A stretch of 64,000 nt of DNA from Streptomyces sp. AM 4-1-1 (GCF_029167625.1 NZ_CP119145.1:6882001-6946000); one strand, 5' to 3'; counted from the first letter of the stretch, positions 44,364-53,337 are shown. Numbers and translations: made by a program. The notes: generated from the sequence alone by a model not told the origin.

Positions 44364-45416
44364 ATGCCCCAGGCCGTATCCCCCCTCGCGGAGGACCTCC
44401 GCGAAGGCGCCGGAAGCGCCGCCCCCGCCGGAAGTGACTTCACCCCACTTCTGCGGGCCGTCAGGGGGAAGGGCCTCCTGGAGCGGCGCACCGGCTGGTA
44501 CGCCGCGGGCATCGCCGCCAACCTCGTCGCCCTCGGTGCGGTGTACGCCGCACTGGTGCTGCTCGGCGACACCTGGTGGGCCCTGCTGCTCGCCCTGCCC
44601 CTGGCGGTCCTGTGGACCCGTACGGCCTTCGTCGGGCACGACGCCCTGCACGCGCAGATAACCGGCGACCGCAGGACGAGCCGCGTCATCGCCCTGGTCC
44701 ACGCCAATCTGCTCATCGGCATGAACGAGGCGTGGTGGAACGACAAGCACGCACGGCACCACGCCAACCCGAACCACATCGACAAGGACCCGGACGTCGG
44801 CGTCGGGGCACTCGTCTGGACCCAGAAGCAGGCCGCGCAGCGCGAGGGATTCGCCCGCTGGCTCACCCGTAACCAGGCCGGACTGTTCTTTCCGATGCTG
44901 CTTCTCGAAGGCATCGCCCTCAAGGTCTACGGCTTCCAGTTCCTGCGCCGGCAGCCGATCCGCGAACGGGCCCTGTCCGGGCTGCTGATGGCCGCCCACC
45001 TCGCCCTCTACGCGGCTCTGCTGCTCACCGTGCTGTCCCCCGGCAAGGCCCTGGTCTTCGCGCTCGCACACCACGCGCTGTTCGGCCTCCACCTGGGCAT
45101 GGCCTTCGCGCCGAACCACAAGGGCATGGAGATGCCCGACCCCGACGGTGACCGCTGGGGTCATCTCCAGCGCCAGGTCCTCACGTCCCGCAACGTGCGC
45201 GGCGCCGTTCTGACCGACTGGTTCCTCGGCGGACTCAACTACCAGATCGAGCACCACCTCTTCCCGAGCATGCCCCGCCCCTGTCTGCGGCTCGCGCAGC
45301 CCCTCGTCAAGGCGCACTGCGCGGAGCTGGGCATGCCGTACGCCGAGACCGGACTCGTCGAGTCCTACCGGCAGGCACTCCAGCACATGCACGACGTCGG
45401 CGAACCCCTCCGGTAG
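44364..45416 (+). CDS. Membrane fatty-acid desaturase
   Basis: 350-aa di-iron membrane enzyme that puts a double bond into acyl chains of lipids. All three histidine boxes are present: HDALH (92-96), HARHH (129-133) and the C-terminal QIEHHLFPSMPRP. The QIEHH form is that of front-end/acyl-lipid desaturases, here without a fused cytochrome b5 domain. Two pairs of membrane helices can be seen (for example YAALVLLGDTWWALLLALPL). ATG 44364 has GGAG about 5 nt upstream. It probably adjusts membrane fluidity. The next small gene may be co-transcribed. Confidence 0.93.
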   Translation: MPQAVSPLAEDLREGAGSAAPAGSDFTPLLRAVRGKGLLERRTGWYAAGIAANLVALGAVYAALVLLGDTWWALLLALPLAVLWTRTAFVGHDALHAQITGDRRTSRVIALVHANLLIGMNEAWWNDKHARHHANPNHIDKDPDVGVGALVWTQKQAAQREGFARWLTRNQAGLFFPMLLLEGIALKVYGFQFLRRQPIRERALSGLLMAAHLALYAALLLTVLSPGKALVFALAHHALFGLHLGMAFAPNHKGMEMPDPDGDRWGHLQRQVLTSRNVRGAVLTDWFLGGLNYQIEHHLFPSMPRPCLRLAQPLVKAHCAELGMPYAETGLVESYRQALQHMHDVGEPLR

Positions 45417-45504
45417 GCGGCGGACGTACCGCGAGGAACCGATGAGCGCGCGCACACGTTGTCAGGGAACAGACGCGGCCGCGGCCGCGAAGGAGGTGTG
45501 GACG

Positions 45505-45687
45505 ATGTCGAAGAACGCGAAGATCGCCCTCGGAGGCGTGGTGGCGGCGGTCGTCCTGATGCCGTTCATCGGATTCTGGCTGTCCCTGCTGATCGTGATC
45601 GGGGTGCCCGTGGTCGCCTACCTGACCCTGGACCCGGCTCAGCGACGCAGACTCCGTAGGATCAACCGAAGAGAGATAGGCCGCTGA
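45505..45687 (+). CDS. Small membrane protein, 60 aa
   Basis: One long or two short hydrophobic segments (IALGGVVAAVVLMPFIGFWLSLLIVIGVPVVAYLTL) followed by a basic tail (RRRLRRINRREIGR), so the C-terminus faces the cytoplasm. ATG 45505 is chosen because AAGGAGG stands 8 nt upstream; longer frames from ATG 45442 ignore it. It lies 88 bp after the desaturase and 25 bp before the MOSC gene, so it may belong to that transcription unit. No known family recognised. Confidence 0.75.
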   Translation: MSKNAKIALGGVVAAVVLMPFIGFWLSLLIVIGVPVVAYLTLDPAQRRRLRRINRREIGR

Positions 45688-45712
45688 CCCGCGGCCCGGG
45701 AAGGGGCGATCC

Positions 45713-46258
45713 GTGCCGAACGCGACGATCACGACGGTGAGCAGCAGCGGCTCCTACACCTTCACCAAGCACAACCGGGACAGCATCACCCTGCTGACCG
45801 GGCTCGGTGTCGAGGGGGACGTGCACGCGGGAGTCACGGTCAAACACCGCTCCCGGATGGCGCAGGACCCCACGCGGCCCAACCTCCGACAGGTCCACCT
45901 CATCGACGAAGAACTCTTCGACGAGCTGCGAGAGGCGGGCTTCGAGGTCGCCCCCGGTGATCTCGGGGAGAACGTCACCACACGCGGCGTGGACCTCCTC
46001 GCACTGCCCACGGGCACCCTGCTGACCCTCGGCGACGAAGCCGTCGTCGAGGTCACCGGGCTGCGCAATCCGTGCCTGCAGATCGACCACTTCCAGGACG
46101 GGCTGCTCAAGCGGGTCGTCGGCAGGGACGAGGCGGGCAACACCGTCCGCAAGGCCGGGATCATGGGGGTCGTCGTGGCCGGCGGTACCGTACGGCCGGG
46201 CGACCCGGTCAAGACGGAGGTGCCCAGCGGCCCCCACCGTCCGCTGGAACGCGTGTAG
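45713..46258 (+). CDS. MOSC-domain protein
   Basis: 181-aa single MOSC domain, related to the C-terminal domain of molybdenum cofactor sulfurase and to YiiM. Features are GVEGDVHAG near the N-terminus, RQVHLIDEELFDEL, GDLGENVTTRGVDL, and the conserved cysteine in GLRNPCLQID, which may carry sulfur. It probably handles molybdopterin-bound metal/sulfur or N-hydroxylated compounds. GTG 45713 has AAGGGG about 7 nt upstream. No molybdenum-enzyme gene is nearby. Confidence 0.92.
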   Translation: MPNATITTVSSSGSYTFTKHNRDSITLLTGLGVEGDVHAGVTVKHRSRMAQDPTRPNLRQVHLIDEELFDELREAGFEVAPGDLGENVTTRGVDLLALPTGTLLTLGDEAVVEVTGLRNPCLQIDHFQDGLLKRVVGRDEAGNTVRKAGIMGVVVAGGTVRPGDPVKTEVPSGPHRPLERV

Positions 46259-46386
46259 CCGCGCGGGCACCCGGCCGCGGGCCCGGACCGTACGGAACGG
46301 CCCCTGGACGAGGGCGCGTTCGCCGGACCGGGCCGCCGACCCCACCGTAGAATCGTTCCTCCTGGCATGGACGAGGGGACGATGCG

Positions 46387-47289
46387 GTGAAACGGTACGA
46401 CCGGCTGAAGGAGATCCAACGCCTCGACCCGGAGCGGGACTTCCTGGAGATCTACCGGCTCACGGTGGCGTACGAATTCCCCTGGGACATCACGCGCGCA
46501 CTCGAACTCGCCCTCTACCGGACCTACGCGGTCCCGGCCATCGGCCGACTGCTCGCGGAGACGGCCGAGCTGACGGAGCGTTCGCAGAAGCGGTACGACG
46601 ACACCGCACTGCTGCTCGACGCCGTGACGGAACACGGCTTCGACAGTGTCCAGGGCCGTACCGCCGTCCGCCGGATGAACCAGATGCACCGCGCCTACGA
46701 CATCGGCGACGACGACATGCGGTACGTCCTGTGCACCTTCGTCGTCGTCCCCAAGCGGTGGCTCGACGACTACGGCTGGCGTCGGCTCAGCGACCACGAA
46801 CTGCGGGCCTCCGCCGCCTACTACCGGACACTCGGCGCCCGCATGGGCATCAAGGACCTGCCGGAGACGTACCAGGACTTCGAGCGCACCCTCGACGCCT
46901 ACGAGGACGAGCACTTCGGCTGGGACGACGGAGGCAGGCAGGTCGCCGACGCGACACTGGCGCTCATGGCCTCCTGGTACCCGAGCGCTCTGGCGCCGCT
47001 CGTCCGCGGGGCCAGTCTCGCTCTCCTCGACGATCCGTTGCTGCGGGCCTTCCGCTACGAGCGGCCGGGCCCCCTGGCCCGTCGCCTCACCCGTGGCGCC
47101 CTGCGCGCACGGGCCCGCGCGGTACGTCTGCTGCCACCGCGCTCGCGACCGCACCACGCCCGCCAGAACCCGGAGATCAAGGGCTATCCGAACGGGTACG
47201 AGCTCTCCGAGCTCGGCACGTTCCCCACCCCCGGCATCGGCGGCTGTCCGGTGCCGCGCCCGCGCGGGACGGTCGCCCCCGCCGAGTGA
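46387..47289 (+). CDS. MpaB/rubber-oxygenase-like protein (DUF2236)
   Basis: 300-aa mostly helical protein of the DUF2236 family, which includes the fungal oxygenase MpaB and latex-clearing protein, some of them b-type haem proteins. Recognised by YRLTVAYEFPWDITRALELALYRTYAVP at the N-terminus, the RRMNQMHRAYDIGDDDMRYVLCTFVVVPKRWLDDYGWR block, and the C-terminal PLVRGASLALLDDPLL. His-containing RRMNQMHRAY is a likely cofactor region. Soluble, no signal peptide. GTG 46387 has GAGGGG about 9 nt upstream. The substrate is unknown. Confidence 0.82.
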   Translation: MKRYDRLKEIQRLDPERDFLEIYRLTVAYEFPWDITRALELALYRTYAVPAIGRLLAETAELTERSQKRYDDTALLLDAVTEHGFDSVQGRTAVRRMNQMHRAYDIGDDDMRYVLCTFVVVPKRWLDDYGWRRLSDHELRASAAYYRTLGARMGIKDLPETYQDFERTLDAYEDEHFGWDDGGRQVADATLALMASWYPSALAPLVRGASLALLDDPLLRAFRYERPGPLARRLTRGALRARARAVRLLPPRSRPHHARQNPEIKGYPNGYELSELGTFPTPGIGGCPVPRPRGTVAPAE

Positions 47290-47321
47290 GCACGCGTCCG
47301 CCGTCGACGCCGACGCGCGGC

Positions 47322-47379
47322 GCGGCGCGACCCATGGTCCGCCCTTCGACCGGAAGGAAGGGACCACGGGCCGCGCCGC
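47322..47379. terminator. Large hairpin between convergent genes
   Basis: GCGGCGCG (47322-47329) pairs with CGCGCCGC (47372-47379). Inside, GGTCC and GGGACC with CCCTTC/GAAGG words extend the stem with bulges. It lies between the MpaB-like gene and the convergent terD gene. Confidence 0.5.
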
Positions 47380-47462
47380 TCCGCGCGTCGAACGACCTGG
47401 ATCGCGTGTGGGAGGCGCGGCCGCCGCGGGAAGTGTCACGGACGCCGCGTGCCACTACGGGA

Positions 47463-48038
47463 TCAGACGTTGACCCCGTAGTCGGACGCGATACCGGCCA
47501 GACCGGAGGCGTACCCCTGACCCACCGCACGGAACTTCCACTCCGCGCCGTGCCGGTACAGCTCGCCGAACACCATCGCGGTCTCCGTGGAGGCGTCCTC
47601 GCTCAGGTCGTACCGCGCGAGCTCCACGCCGTTCGCCCGGTTCACCACGCGGATGAAGGCGTTGCGCACCTGGCCGAAGCTCTGACCGCGGCTCTCCGCC
47701 TCGTGGATCGAGACGGGGAAGACGATCTTCGAGACATCGGCCGGGACGGCGGCCAGGTCGACGTTGACGGACTCGTCGTCGCCCTCGCCCTCGCCGGTGA
47801 GGTTGTCCCCGGTGTGCTGGACAGATCCGTCCGGGCTCGTCAGATTGTTGTAGAAGACGAAATGCTGGTCGGACAGCACCCTGCCCGCGTCCGAGCACAG
47901 CAGCGCACTGGCGTCCAGATCATGATCGGCGCCGGTCGTCGTCCGTACATCCCAGCCCAGGCCGACCGTCACCGCGGTCAGGCCGGGCGCCTCCTTCGAC
48001 AGGGAGACGTTGCCGCCCTTGGCGAGGGTCACACCCAT
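47463..48038 (-). CDS. terD: TerD-family stress protein
   Basis: 191-aa single TerD domain. Typical features are the start [29 protein letters not shown], the acidic calcium-binding [28 protein letters not shown] and the [24 protein letters not shown] block. TerD proteins bind Ca2+ and belong to the tellurite-resistance/chemical-stress group, of which Streptomyces carries many copies. ATG 48038 has GGAGGAAG about 6 nt upstream. The leader contains a short direct repeat (ATCACTGG twice). Present here alone, without other ter genes. Confidence 0.95.
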   Translation of the reverse strand: MGVTLAKGGNVSLSKEAPGLTAVTVGLGWDVRTTTGADHDLDASALLCSDAGRVLSDQHFVFYNNLTSPDGSVQHTGDNLTGEGEGDDESVNVDLAAVPADVSKIVFPVSIHEAESRGQSFGQVRNAFIRVVNRANGVELARYDLSEDASTETAMVFGELYRHGAEWKFRAVGQGYASGLAGIASDYGVNV

Positions 48039-48128
48039 GAACTTCCTCCAGTGATCCAGTGATCCGTTGATCAGTGTTTCTTCGGCCGTCACTCTCCGGA
48101 ACGACCGCAGGTCCCCCATGGTTCCCTG

Positions 48129-48138
48129 ATTGCGCAAT
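48129..48138. promoter_or_regulatory. ATTGCGCAAT palindrome upstream of terD
   Basis: Perfect 10-bp palindrome about 90 bp before the terD start. Its core TTGCGCAA recurs at 48373-48380 and 48467-48474. Confidence 0.35.
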
Positions 48139-48218
48139 ACGTGAAGTGAGCGGAGTGGCGCACGGGGAGCGTGCCCGGCGGGTGCGGCGCGAGGCGTGTG
48201 CCGCGACCGAGGTGCGGG

Positions 48219-48383
48219 TCACTTCGGCTCCTCGTCCCTCATGGCCCGGGTCTCGCTCTTGAGGATGCGGAGGGACTTGCCCACCGCGCGGGCGGTGTCC
48301 GGCAGTTTCTTCGACGCGAACAGTGCGATCAGCACGATGGCCACGATCAGCAGATGCCAGGGTTCCAGGCCGTTGCGCAACAT
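48219..48383 (-). CDS. Short TatA/E-like protein translocase subunit
   Basis: 54 aa. One N-terminal membrane helix (EPWHLLIVAIVLIALFASKKLP) and an amphipathic helix (DTARAVGKSLRILKSETRAM), the TatA layout with the FxxKKLPD hinge as FASKKLPD. It is shorter than usual housekeeping TatA (about 70-95 aa) and has only a brief charged tail, so it is likely a second copy beside a main tatAC locus elsewhere. ATG 48383 is used by comparison with TatA starts; the ribosome site is poor. A TTGCGCAA palindrome overlaps codons 1-4. Divergent from the LCP gene. Confidence 0.85.
   Translation of the reverse strand: MLRNGLEPWHLLIVAIVLIALFASKKLPDTARAVGKSLRILKSETRAMRDEEPK
48372..48381. promoter_or_regulatory. 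GTTGCGCAAC palindrome at the tatA-like start
   Basis: Perfect 10-bp palindrome. It overlaps the start codon and codons 2-4 of the TatA-like gene, so its sequence may be set by coding alone. Confidence 0.25.
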
Positions 48384-48466
48384 CCTTCTCGGCGCCCTTC
48401 CTCTCGGTGTTCGGGGCACTTCACGGGTGGGTCCGATGATCCACTCGCTCGTCCACACTTGCTACA

Positions 48467-48474
48467 TTGCGCAA
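48467..48474. promoter_or_regulatory. TTGCGCAA palindrome upstream of the LCP gene
   Basis: Non-coding copy 65 bp before the LCP start, in an AT-richer stretch (48460-48485) that is the likeliest promoter zone of that gene. Confidence 0.35.
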
Positions 48475-48538
48475 CTGTACAACCGTTGGGCGGGGCCGGA
48501 CGTCTTCCTTCATGGAAGCCGGACAGACGAGGTGGCAC

Positions 48539-50050
48539 ATGGCGGGCAGTCACAAGGCGGCGAGCGGGCGAGGCGGGGACAGGGGGACCGGTCGCCGGAA
48601 GGGCGGAGGGCCGCGCCGGTTGGCACTGACCGGGCTCTCGTTCCTCATCCTGCTCATCGCCGGCGTCGGCTGGGGCTACCTCCGACTGACCGGCAACATC
48701 GACACGTTCGACGCGGACGGCATCTCCGGCGATCGGCCCCCCGGCTCGTCCAAGGGACAGAACGTGCTCGTCATCGGCTCCGACTCCCGCGCCGGCGAGA
48801 ACAGCGACCTCGGCGGCGGCGACGGGGACGTGGGCCGCTCCGACACCGCGTTCCTGCTCCATGTGTACGCGGACCACAGACACGCGGTCGCCGTGTCGAT
48901 ACCCCGGGACACCCTCGTCGACATCCCGGCGTGCCGGCTGCCCAGCGGCGACTGGACCGCCCCACGGCACGACGTCATGTTCAACGCGGCGTTCTCGGTG
49001 GGGGAGACCGCCCAGGGCAATCCGGCCTGCACCCAGAACACCGTGGAACAGCTCACGGGACTGCGCGTCGACCACACCGTGGTGGTCGACTTCGCCGGCT
49101 TCTCGAAACTCACCTCGGCCGTCGGAGGGGTACCGGTGTGCCTGCCCAAGGACATCTACCAGGGGGATCTCGACCCGAACCGGGCCACACGCGGAAAACG
49201 GATCTTCGCCGAGGGACCGCAGACGGTCTCGGGACAGAAGGCCCTGGACTACGTGCGCATACGGCACGGCTTGGGCGACGGCTCCGACATAGGACGGATC
49301 AAGCGCCAGCAGGCGTTCGTCGGATCACTCATCAAGAAGGTCAAGTCGAAGGGCTTCGACCCGGCCACGCTGCTGCCGCTCGCCGACGCCGCCACCGATT
49401 CGATGACCGTGGACCCCGGCCTCGGTTCGGCCGACCGGCTGCTGTCGTTCGTGATGTCGCTGAAGAACGTCGATCTGCACAACACCAAGTTCGTCACCGT
49501 CCCCTGGCGGTACGCGGGCGCCCGCGTCGCGATCGTCGAGCCCGACGCCTCCGCGCTGTGGGCGGCGCTGAAGGCGGACCGCACCGTCGACGGCCAGGAC
49601 GCCGGGGCCGGGGGACCGGGCGTCACGGCGTCCCCCGCACCGTCGCCGGGCTCCACCGGCCCGGTCTCCGGTACGGGCATCAGCGTCACCGTCGAGAACG
49701 GCACCACGGTCACCGGCCTGGCCGGCCGTGCGGGCGGACTCCTCAGGTCCCACGGCTTCACCGTCACCGGCACGGTCACCGCGGAACGCCAGGACCACAC
49801 CACCACCGTCGTCGAGTACGGCCCCGGCCTGCGGGAAGAGGCCGCCATCACCGCCCGTCTGTTCGCCGGAGCCGAGACCCGGGCGGGCACGGCTCCCGGG
49901 CTCCGGGTGATCGTCGGCGCCTCGTACGCGAAGGACCCGGCCACCACCCCGGCCGCGCCGCCGAACGCCCCCTCCGCCCTGCCCTCGACGGTCGGGGACG
50001 GGGCCCGGTCCGCCGACGACGACCTGTGCGCCGACCTCTCGTACGGCTGA
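48539..50050 (+). CDS. LytR-CpsA-Psr (LCP) cell-wall ligase with LytR_C domain
   Basis: 503 aa. A basic cytoplasmic leader and one membrane helix (about 28-48) are followed by the LCP domain: NVLVIGSDSRAG, GRSDTAFLLHV, SIPRDTLVDIPAC, and YVRIRHGLGDGSDIGRIKRQQAFV with the lipid- and Mg-binding Arg/Asp residues. A Pro/Ser/Gly linker leads to a C-terminal LytR_C domain (ISVTVENGTTVTGLAGRAG). LCP enzymes attach teichoic acid or other glycopolymers to peptidoglycan outside the membrane. ATG 48539 has GAGGT about 6 nt upstream; ATG 48512 lacks a ribosome site. Confidence 0.95.
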   Translation: MAGSHKAASGRGGDRGTGRRKGGGPRRLALTGLSFLILLIAGVGWGYLRLTGNIDTFDADGISGDRPPGSSKGQNVLVIGSDSRAGENSDLGGGDGDVGRSDTAFLLHVYADHRHAVAVSIPRDTLVDIPACRLPSGDWTAPRHDVMFNAAFSVGETAQGNPACTQNTVEQLTGLRVDHTVVVDFAGFSKLTSAVGGVPVCLPKDIYQGDLDPNRATRGKRIFAEGPQTVSGQKALDYVRIRHGLGDGSDIGRIKRQQAFVGSLIKKVKSKGFDPATLLPLADAATDSMTVDPGLGSADRLLSFVMSLKNVDLHNTKFVTVPWRYAGARVAIVEPDASALWAALKADRTVDGQDAGAGGPGVTASPAPSPGSTGPVSGTGISVTVENGTTVTGLAGRAGGLLRSHGFTVTGTVTAERQDHTTTVVEYGPGLREEAAITARLFAGAETRAGTAPGLRVIVGASYAKDPATTPAAPPNAPSALPSTVGDGARSADDDLCADLSYG

Positions 50051-50107
50051 CCGGGGGCGCCCCCACGACACCGGCCGGCGCGTCGGCGGGGACGTGACAC
50101 GGAACCT

Positions 50108-50144
50108 GCCGGAGCGTACGCGGTCCGGGGGAGTACGCTCCGGC
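50108..50144. terminator. Bidirectional hairpin between LCP and mgtA genes
   Basis: GCCGGAGCGTAC (50108-50119) pairs perfectly with 50133-50144 (12 bp), 13-nt loop. It lies 57 bp after the LCP stop and 13 bp before the end of the convergent ATPase gene. Confidence 0.8.
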
Positions 50145-50157
50145 CCGGCCGGACCGG

Positions 50158-52821
50158 TCACGTCGTCCGCTTGTTCTCGTAACGCCTTCTCGCCGCCGCC
50201 AGCGCGGTGGCGTACAGCGCGAGGACGGCGCCGAGCAGCGGATAGTAGAGCGGCGGAAGCGCGCTCATGCCCAGCGGCGGCCCGAGCGGTGTGACCGGCA
50301 GCAGCACCCCGATCGCGGCCAGACCGCACGCCGCCGCCCACAGCGGCCTGCCGGTCCGGCAACCGGCGGCACGACGCCCGGTCCGCAGGAGCAGCATCAC
50401 CAGAGCCTGCGTCAGCAGGTTCTCGGTGAACCACCCGGCGTGGAACGCCGCCTCGTCGCCCGTACCGCCCGGCCCGCGCAGGGCCAGGGCGAGCACGCCG
50501 AACGTCGCCAGGTCCGCGGTGGCGTTCAGCAGACCGAAACCGGTGATGAAACGCAGGAAGTCACGCGGGCGCAGCACGGTCGGGCGCCGGAGCACCGCCG
50601 GGGCGGGCCGGTCGAAGGCGAACGCCAGCTGGGCGGCGTCGAAACAGAGGTTCTGCACCAGGACCTGGGCCGGGAGCATCGGCAGGAAGGGCAGCATCAG
50701 CCCGGCGCAGAGCATGGCGATGACGTTGCCGAGGTTGGAGGAGAGCGTGATGCGGAGGTAGGTGGCGATGTTGCCGCTGCTGTGCCGGCCCGCGGTGATC
50801 GCCCGGTCGATCGCGGTGAGGTCCTTCTCCGCCAGCACCACCTCCGCGGTCTCCCGCGCCACGTCGACCGCGTTGCGCGGGCAGATGCCGACATCGGCGG
50901 CGTGCAGAGCGGGAAGATCGTTGACACCGTCGCCGAGGAATCCGGTGGTGTGTCCGCCGCCGCGCAGCGCCGAGACGATCCGGGCCTTGTGCTCGGGCGT
51001 GCAGCGGGCGAACACCGTGGCCCGCTCGGCGGCGGTGGTGAGTTCCCGGTCCGACAGCGCGTCGATCTCGTCGGCGGTGATCACGTCCCCGGCGGCCAGA
51101 CCCAGATCGTGACAGGCACGGGCGGCCGTCCCCGGATGGTCACCGGTGAGGATCTTCACGGCGACCCCCCGCCGCTTCAGCACCGCCAGCGCGTCGGCCG
51201 CGCTCGGGGTGAGGGCATCGCGCAACGCGACGAACCCGAGGAACGTCAGCCCCTGCTCGTCGGCCGCTGTGTAGGAGCCGAGCCGGGCGGGTCGCTCCGT
51301 CCGGGCCACCGCGAGCAGCCGCAGGCCGTTCCCCGCCTCCGCCGAGGCCAGTGTCTCCAGCCGCAGCCGCTCGTCGTCGTCGAGCGCGCACCGCGCGAGC
51401 ACGGCCTCCACCGCGCCCTTGGTGACCAGGGTGTGGACGCCGAGCCGACCGGGGCGCCGGACCACGGCGGTGGCGACGCGGCGTACCGGGTCGAACGGCA
51501 GCGCCGCCACCCCGTCGTAGGCCGACAACGACCCGGGCCGCCCCTCCGCCGCATCCAGCACCGCCTCGTCGAGCGCGTCCGGCGCGGGGAGATCGGCGAG
51601 CTGCAACGTCCACAGCGCGTTGACCCCCGCCCAGTGCAGTACCTCGCCGTCGGGCCGGCCCGTTCCGTCCAGGGCGCGGTCGACGACGGGCCGGTCCTGG
51701 GTGAGCGTGCCCGTCTTGTCGAGGCACAGCACATCGATCGCCCCGAGATCGTGCAGCGCGGGCAGCCGTTTGACGATCACCCCGCTCGTGCGTGCCAGCA
51801 GCGAAGCACCCCGGGCCAGCGCCGTCGTCACGATGACCGGCAGCATCTCCGGTGTCAGACCGACCGCCACGGCCACCGCGAACGGCAGGGTCTCCAGACC
51901 GCGCCCCCGCAGCGCGGCGTTGGCCATCAGCACCAGCGGCGGGGTGAGCAGCATGAACCGGATCAACGTCCAGGAGATCCCCTGCACCGACCGGTCGAAC
52001 GCGCTCGCACCACGACGGCGGGCCGCCCCGTCGTGCGCGGCGGCGAACCGGGTGTCCGCGCCCGTCGCGACGACCACCGCCGTACCGCTGCCGGACGTCA
52101 CACTGCTGCCCTGGAAACAGAGCTGGGGCCGCGCGAACGGACCGGCCCCGCCGCCCCCCGGAGCCGGTGCGTCGACCGGATACTTCGCGACCGGAGCCGA
52201 CTCGCCGGTCAGCGCCGCCTGGTGCACGGTCAGCCCGCTCGCCCGCAGCAGCCGCACATCGGCCGGTACGAGATCTCCGGGACCGAGCCGGATCACATCG
52301 CCCGGCACCAGCTCACCCACCGGAATCTCACGCGGGGGCGCCGGGTCCGCGGACGTACGGCGCAGCACGCTCGCGGTGGTCGCCACCAGCTCCCGCAGCG
52401 ACGCCATCGACCGGTCGGCCCGGTGCTCCTCGCCGGAGCGCAGCACACAGCTGAGGGTGACGAGCACGAGAATCACACAGGCCGTGCCCCAGGCGCTCAC
52501 GACGGCCGAGACGATCCCGAGGCAGAGCAGCACCGAGGTGAACGGATCACGCAGACTGCGGACGAACCGCCGGGGCCAGGACACCGGGCGCCAGGCGGGA
52601 AGCACGTTCTCCCCGAAGCGGACCAGCCGCTCGTCGGCCTCCGTCTCCAGCAGTCCGCGCGGCCCGCTGCCCAGTGCGCGCAGCACCTGGAGCGAGGTGA
52701 GAGCGGCGCCGTCCCCGGACGCGGGCCCTTGAGCCGCTGCCGCGAGCCGTACCGGTACGGAGGACGGCGAGGCGTCGGAACCGGCGCGGCCGGTCCCCGC
52801 GGCTGCGCTGCTCTCAGGCAC
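50158..52821 (-). CDS. mgtA: Mg2+-importing P-type ATPase (MgtA/MgtB type)
   Basis: 887-aa type IIIB P-ATPase. The phosphorylation motif DKTGTLT, the actuator motif TGES (ALTGESAPV), the hinge GDGVND (GFLGDGVNDLPAL), the M4 motif VGLTPEMLPVIVTTALARGA and the M6 region LPMLPAQVLVQNLCFDAAQL match MgtA. It imports Mg2+ (perhaps Ni2+) using ATP. GTG 52821 overlaps the ArsR stop by 8 bp and is the best coupled start, though its ribosome site is weak and GTG 52830 or ATG 52866 also fit. Regulation by an ArsR protein rather than a Mg2+ leader is unusual for this family. Confidence 0.9.
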   Translation of the reverse strand: MPESSAAAGTGRAGSDASPSSVPVRLAAAAQGPASGDGAALTSLQVLRALGSGPRGLLETEADERLVRFGENVLPAWRPVSWPRRFVRSLRDPFTSVLLCLGIVSAVVSAWGTACVILVLVTLSCVLRSGEEHRADRSMASLRELVATTASVLRRTSADPAPPREIPVGELVPGDVIRLGPGDLVPADVRLLRASGLTVHQAALTGESAPVAKYPVDAPAPGGGGAGPFARPQLCFQGSSVTSGSGTAVVVATGADTRFAAAHDGAARRRGASAFDRSVQGISWTLIRFMLLTPPLVLMANAALRGRGLETLPFAVAVAVGLTPEMLPVIVTTALARGASLLARTSGVIVKRLPALHDLGAIDVLCLDKTGTLTQDRPVVDRALDGTGRPDGEVLHWAGVNALWTLQLADLPAPDALDEAVLDAAEGRPGSLSAYDGVAALPFDPVRRVATAVVRRPGRLGVHTLVTKGAVEAVLARCALDDDERLRLETLASAEAGNGLRLLAVARTERPARLGSYTAADEQGLTFLGFVALRDALTPSAADALAVLKRRGVAVKILTGDHPGTAARACHDLGLAAGDVITADEIDALSDRELTTAAERATVFARCTPEHKARIVSALRGGGHTTGFLGDGVNDLPALHAADVGICPRNAVDVARETAEVVLAEKDLTAIDRAITAGRHSSGNIATYLRITLSSNLGNVIAMLCAGLMLPFLPMLPAQVLVQNLCFDAAQLAFAFDRPAPAVLRRPTVLRPRDFLRFITGFGLLNATADLATFGVLALALRGPGGTGDEAAFHAGWFTENLLTQALVMLLLRTGRRAAGCRTGRPLWAAACGLAAIGVLLPVTPLGPPLGMSALPPLYYPLLGAVLALYATALAAARRRYENKRTT

Positions 52822-53179
52822 CGAGCTCACGGAGGCGGGCCGGCCGCGCGGTCGCGTAACCGGCACGCTCGGCGAGCTGTCCGACCATCAGCCGCACCAC
52901 CGTCACCACATCGGGGTCGTCCACGAGATACACCTGCCGCCTGCCTTCCCGTCGCGAGCGAACGAGCCCGGCCAGCTTCAGCTTCGTCAGATGCTGGCTC
53001 ACGGACGGCAGCGTCGAGCCGACCCGCTCCGCGAGCCCCGTCACATCGCACTCGCCCTGGGACAGCGCCCACACGATGTGCAGCCGCGCCGGAGTCGCCA
53101 ACAGACCGAAGGCGGCAGCCGCCTCCGCCAGCACCTCCGCGGGCGGGTCGTCGAAACCGCTCACGGTACCTGTCGACAC
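52814..53179 (-). CDS. ArsR/SmtB-family regulator
   Basis: 121-aa winged-helix repressor. The HTH region is VTGLAERVGSTLPSVSQHLTKLKLAGLVRSRREGRRQVYLV. The classical metal box ELCVCDL is replaced by QGECDVTGL with one cysteine, so arsenic-type sensing at that helix is unlikely; sensing could be by other residues or non-metal. GTG 53179 is used; GTG 53164 (before SGFDDPP) is an alternative. The gene overlaps and precedes mgtA, and an inverted repeat lies 82 bp upstream, so it probably represses its own operon and perhaps the divergent channel gene. Confidence 0.9.
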   Translation of the reverse strand: MSTGTVSGFDDPPAEVLAEAAAAFGLLATPARLHIVWALSQGECDVTGLAERVGSTLPSVSQHLTKLKLAGLVRSRREGRRQVYLVDDPDVVTVVRLMVGQLAERAGYATARPARLRELGA

Positions 53180-53260
53180 TCCCGCTCTCCCGTCTGCCTG
53201 GGCCGCCTCCGCGCACCGAGTGACCAGTGTAGGGCCAGGGCGGAGCCCTCTTCGGCGACT

Positions 53261-53276
53261 TCTACACGCCTGTAGA
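53261..53276. promoter_or_regulatory. Candidate ArsR operator between arsR-mgtA and the channel gene
   Basis: TCTACA-CGCC-TGTAGA is a perfect 6+6 inverted repeat with 4-bp spacer, 81 bp before the ArsR start and 61 bp before the channel start. It is the only clear palindrome in the 158-bp divergent region. Confidence 0.55.
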
Positions 53277-53337
53277 GTTCGTTCGCGGTCTGCCGCCCGG
53301 CGTGACATCCCGCCCAGCACCGAGGACAGAGACAGCG

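Noticed and set aside
48467..48538. Longer N-terminus of the LCP protein from 48467 or 48512
   Set aside because: Neither start has a ribosome site, whereas 48539 has one; the extra residues overlap the likely promoter.
52814..52866. Mg2+ riboswitch leader for mgtA
   Set aside because: The ATPase gene overlaps the ArsR gene, so there is no leader to hold one.
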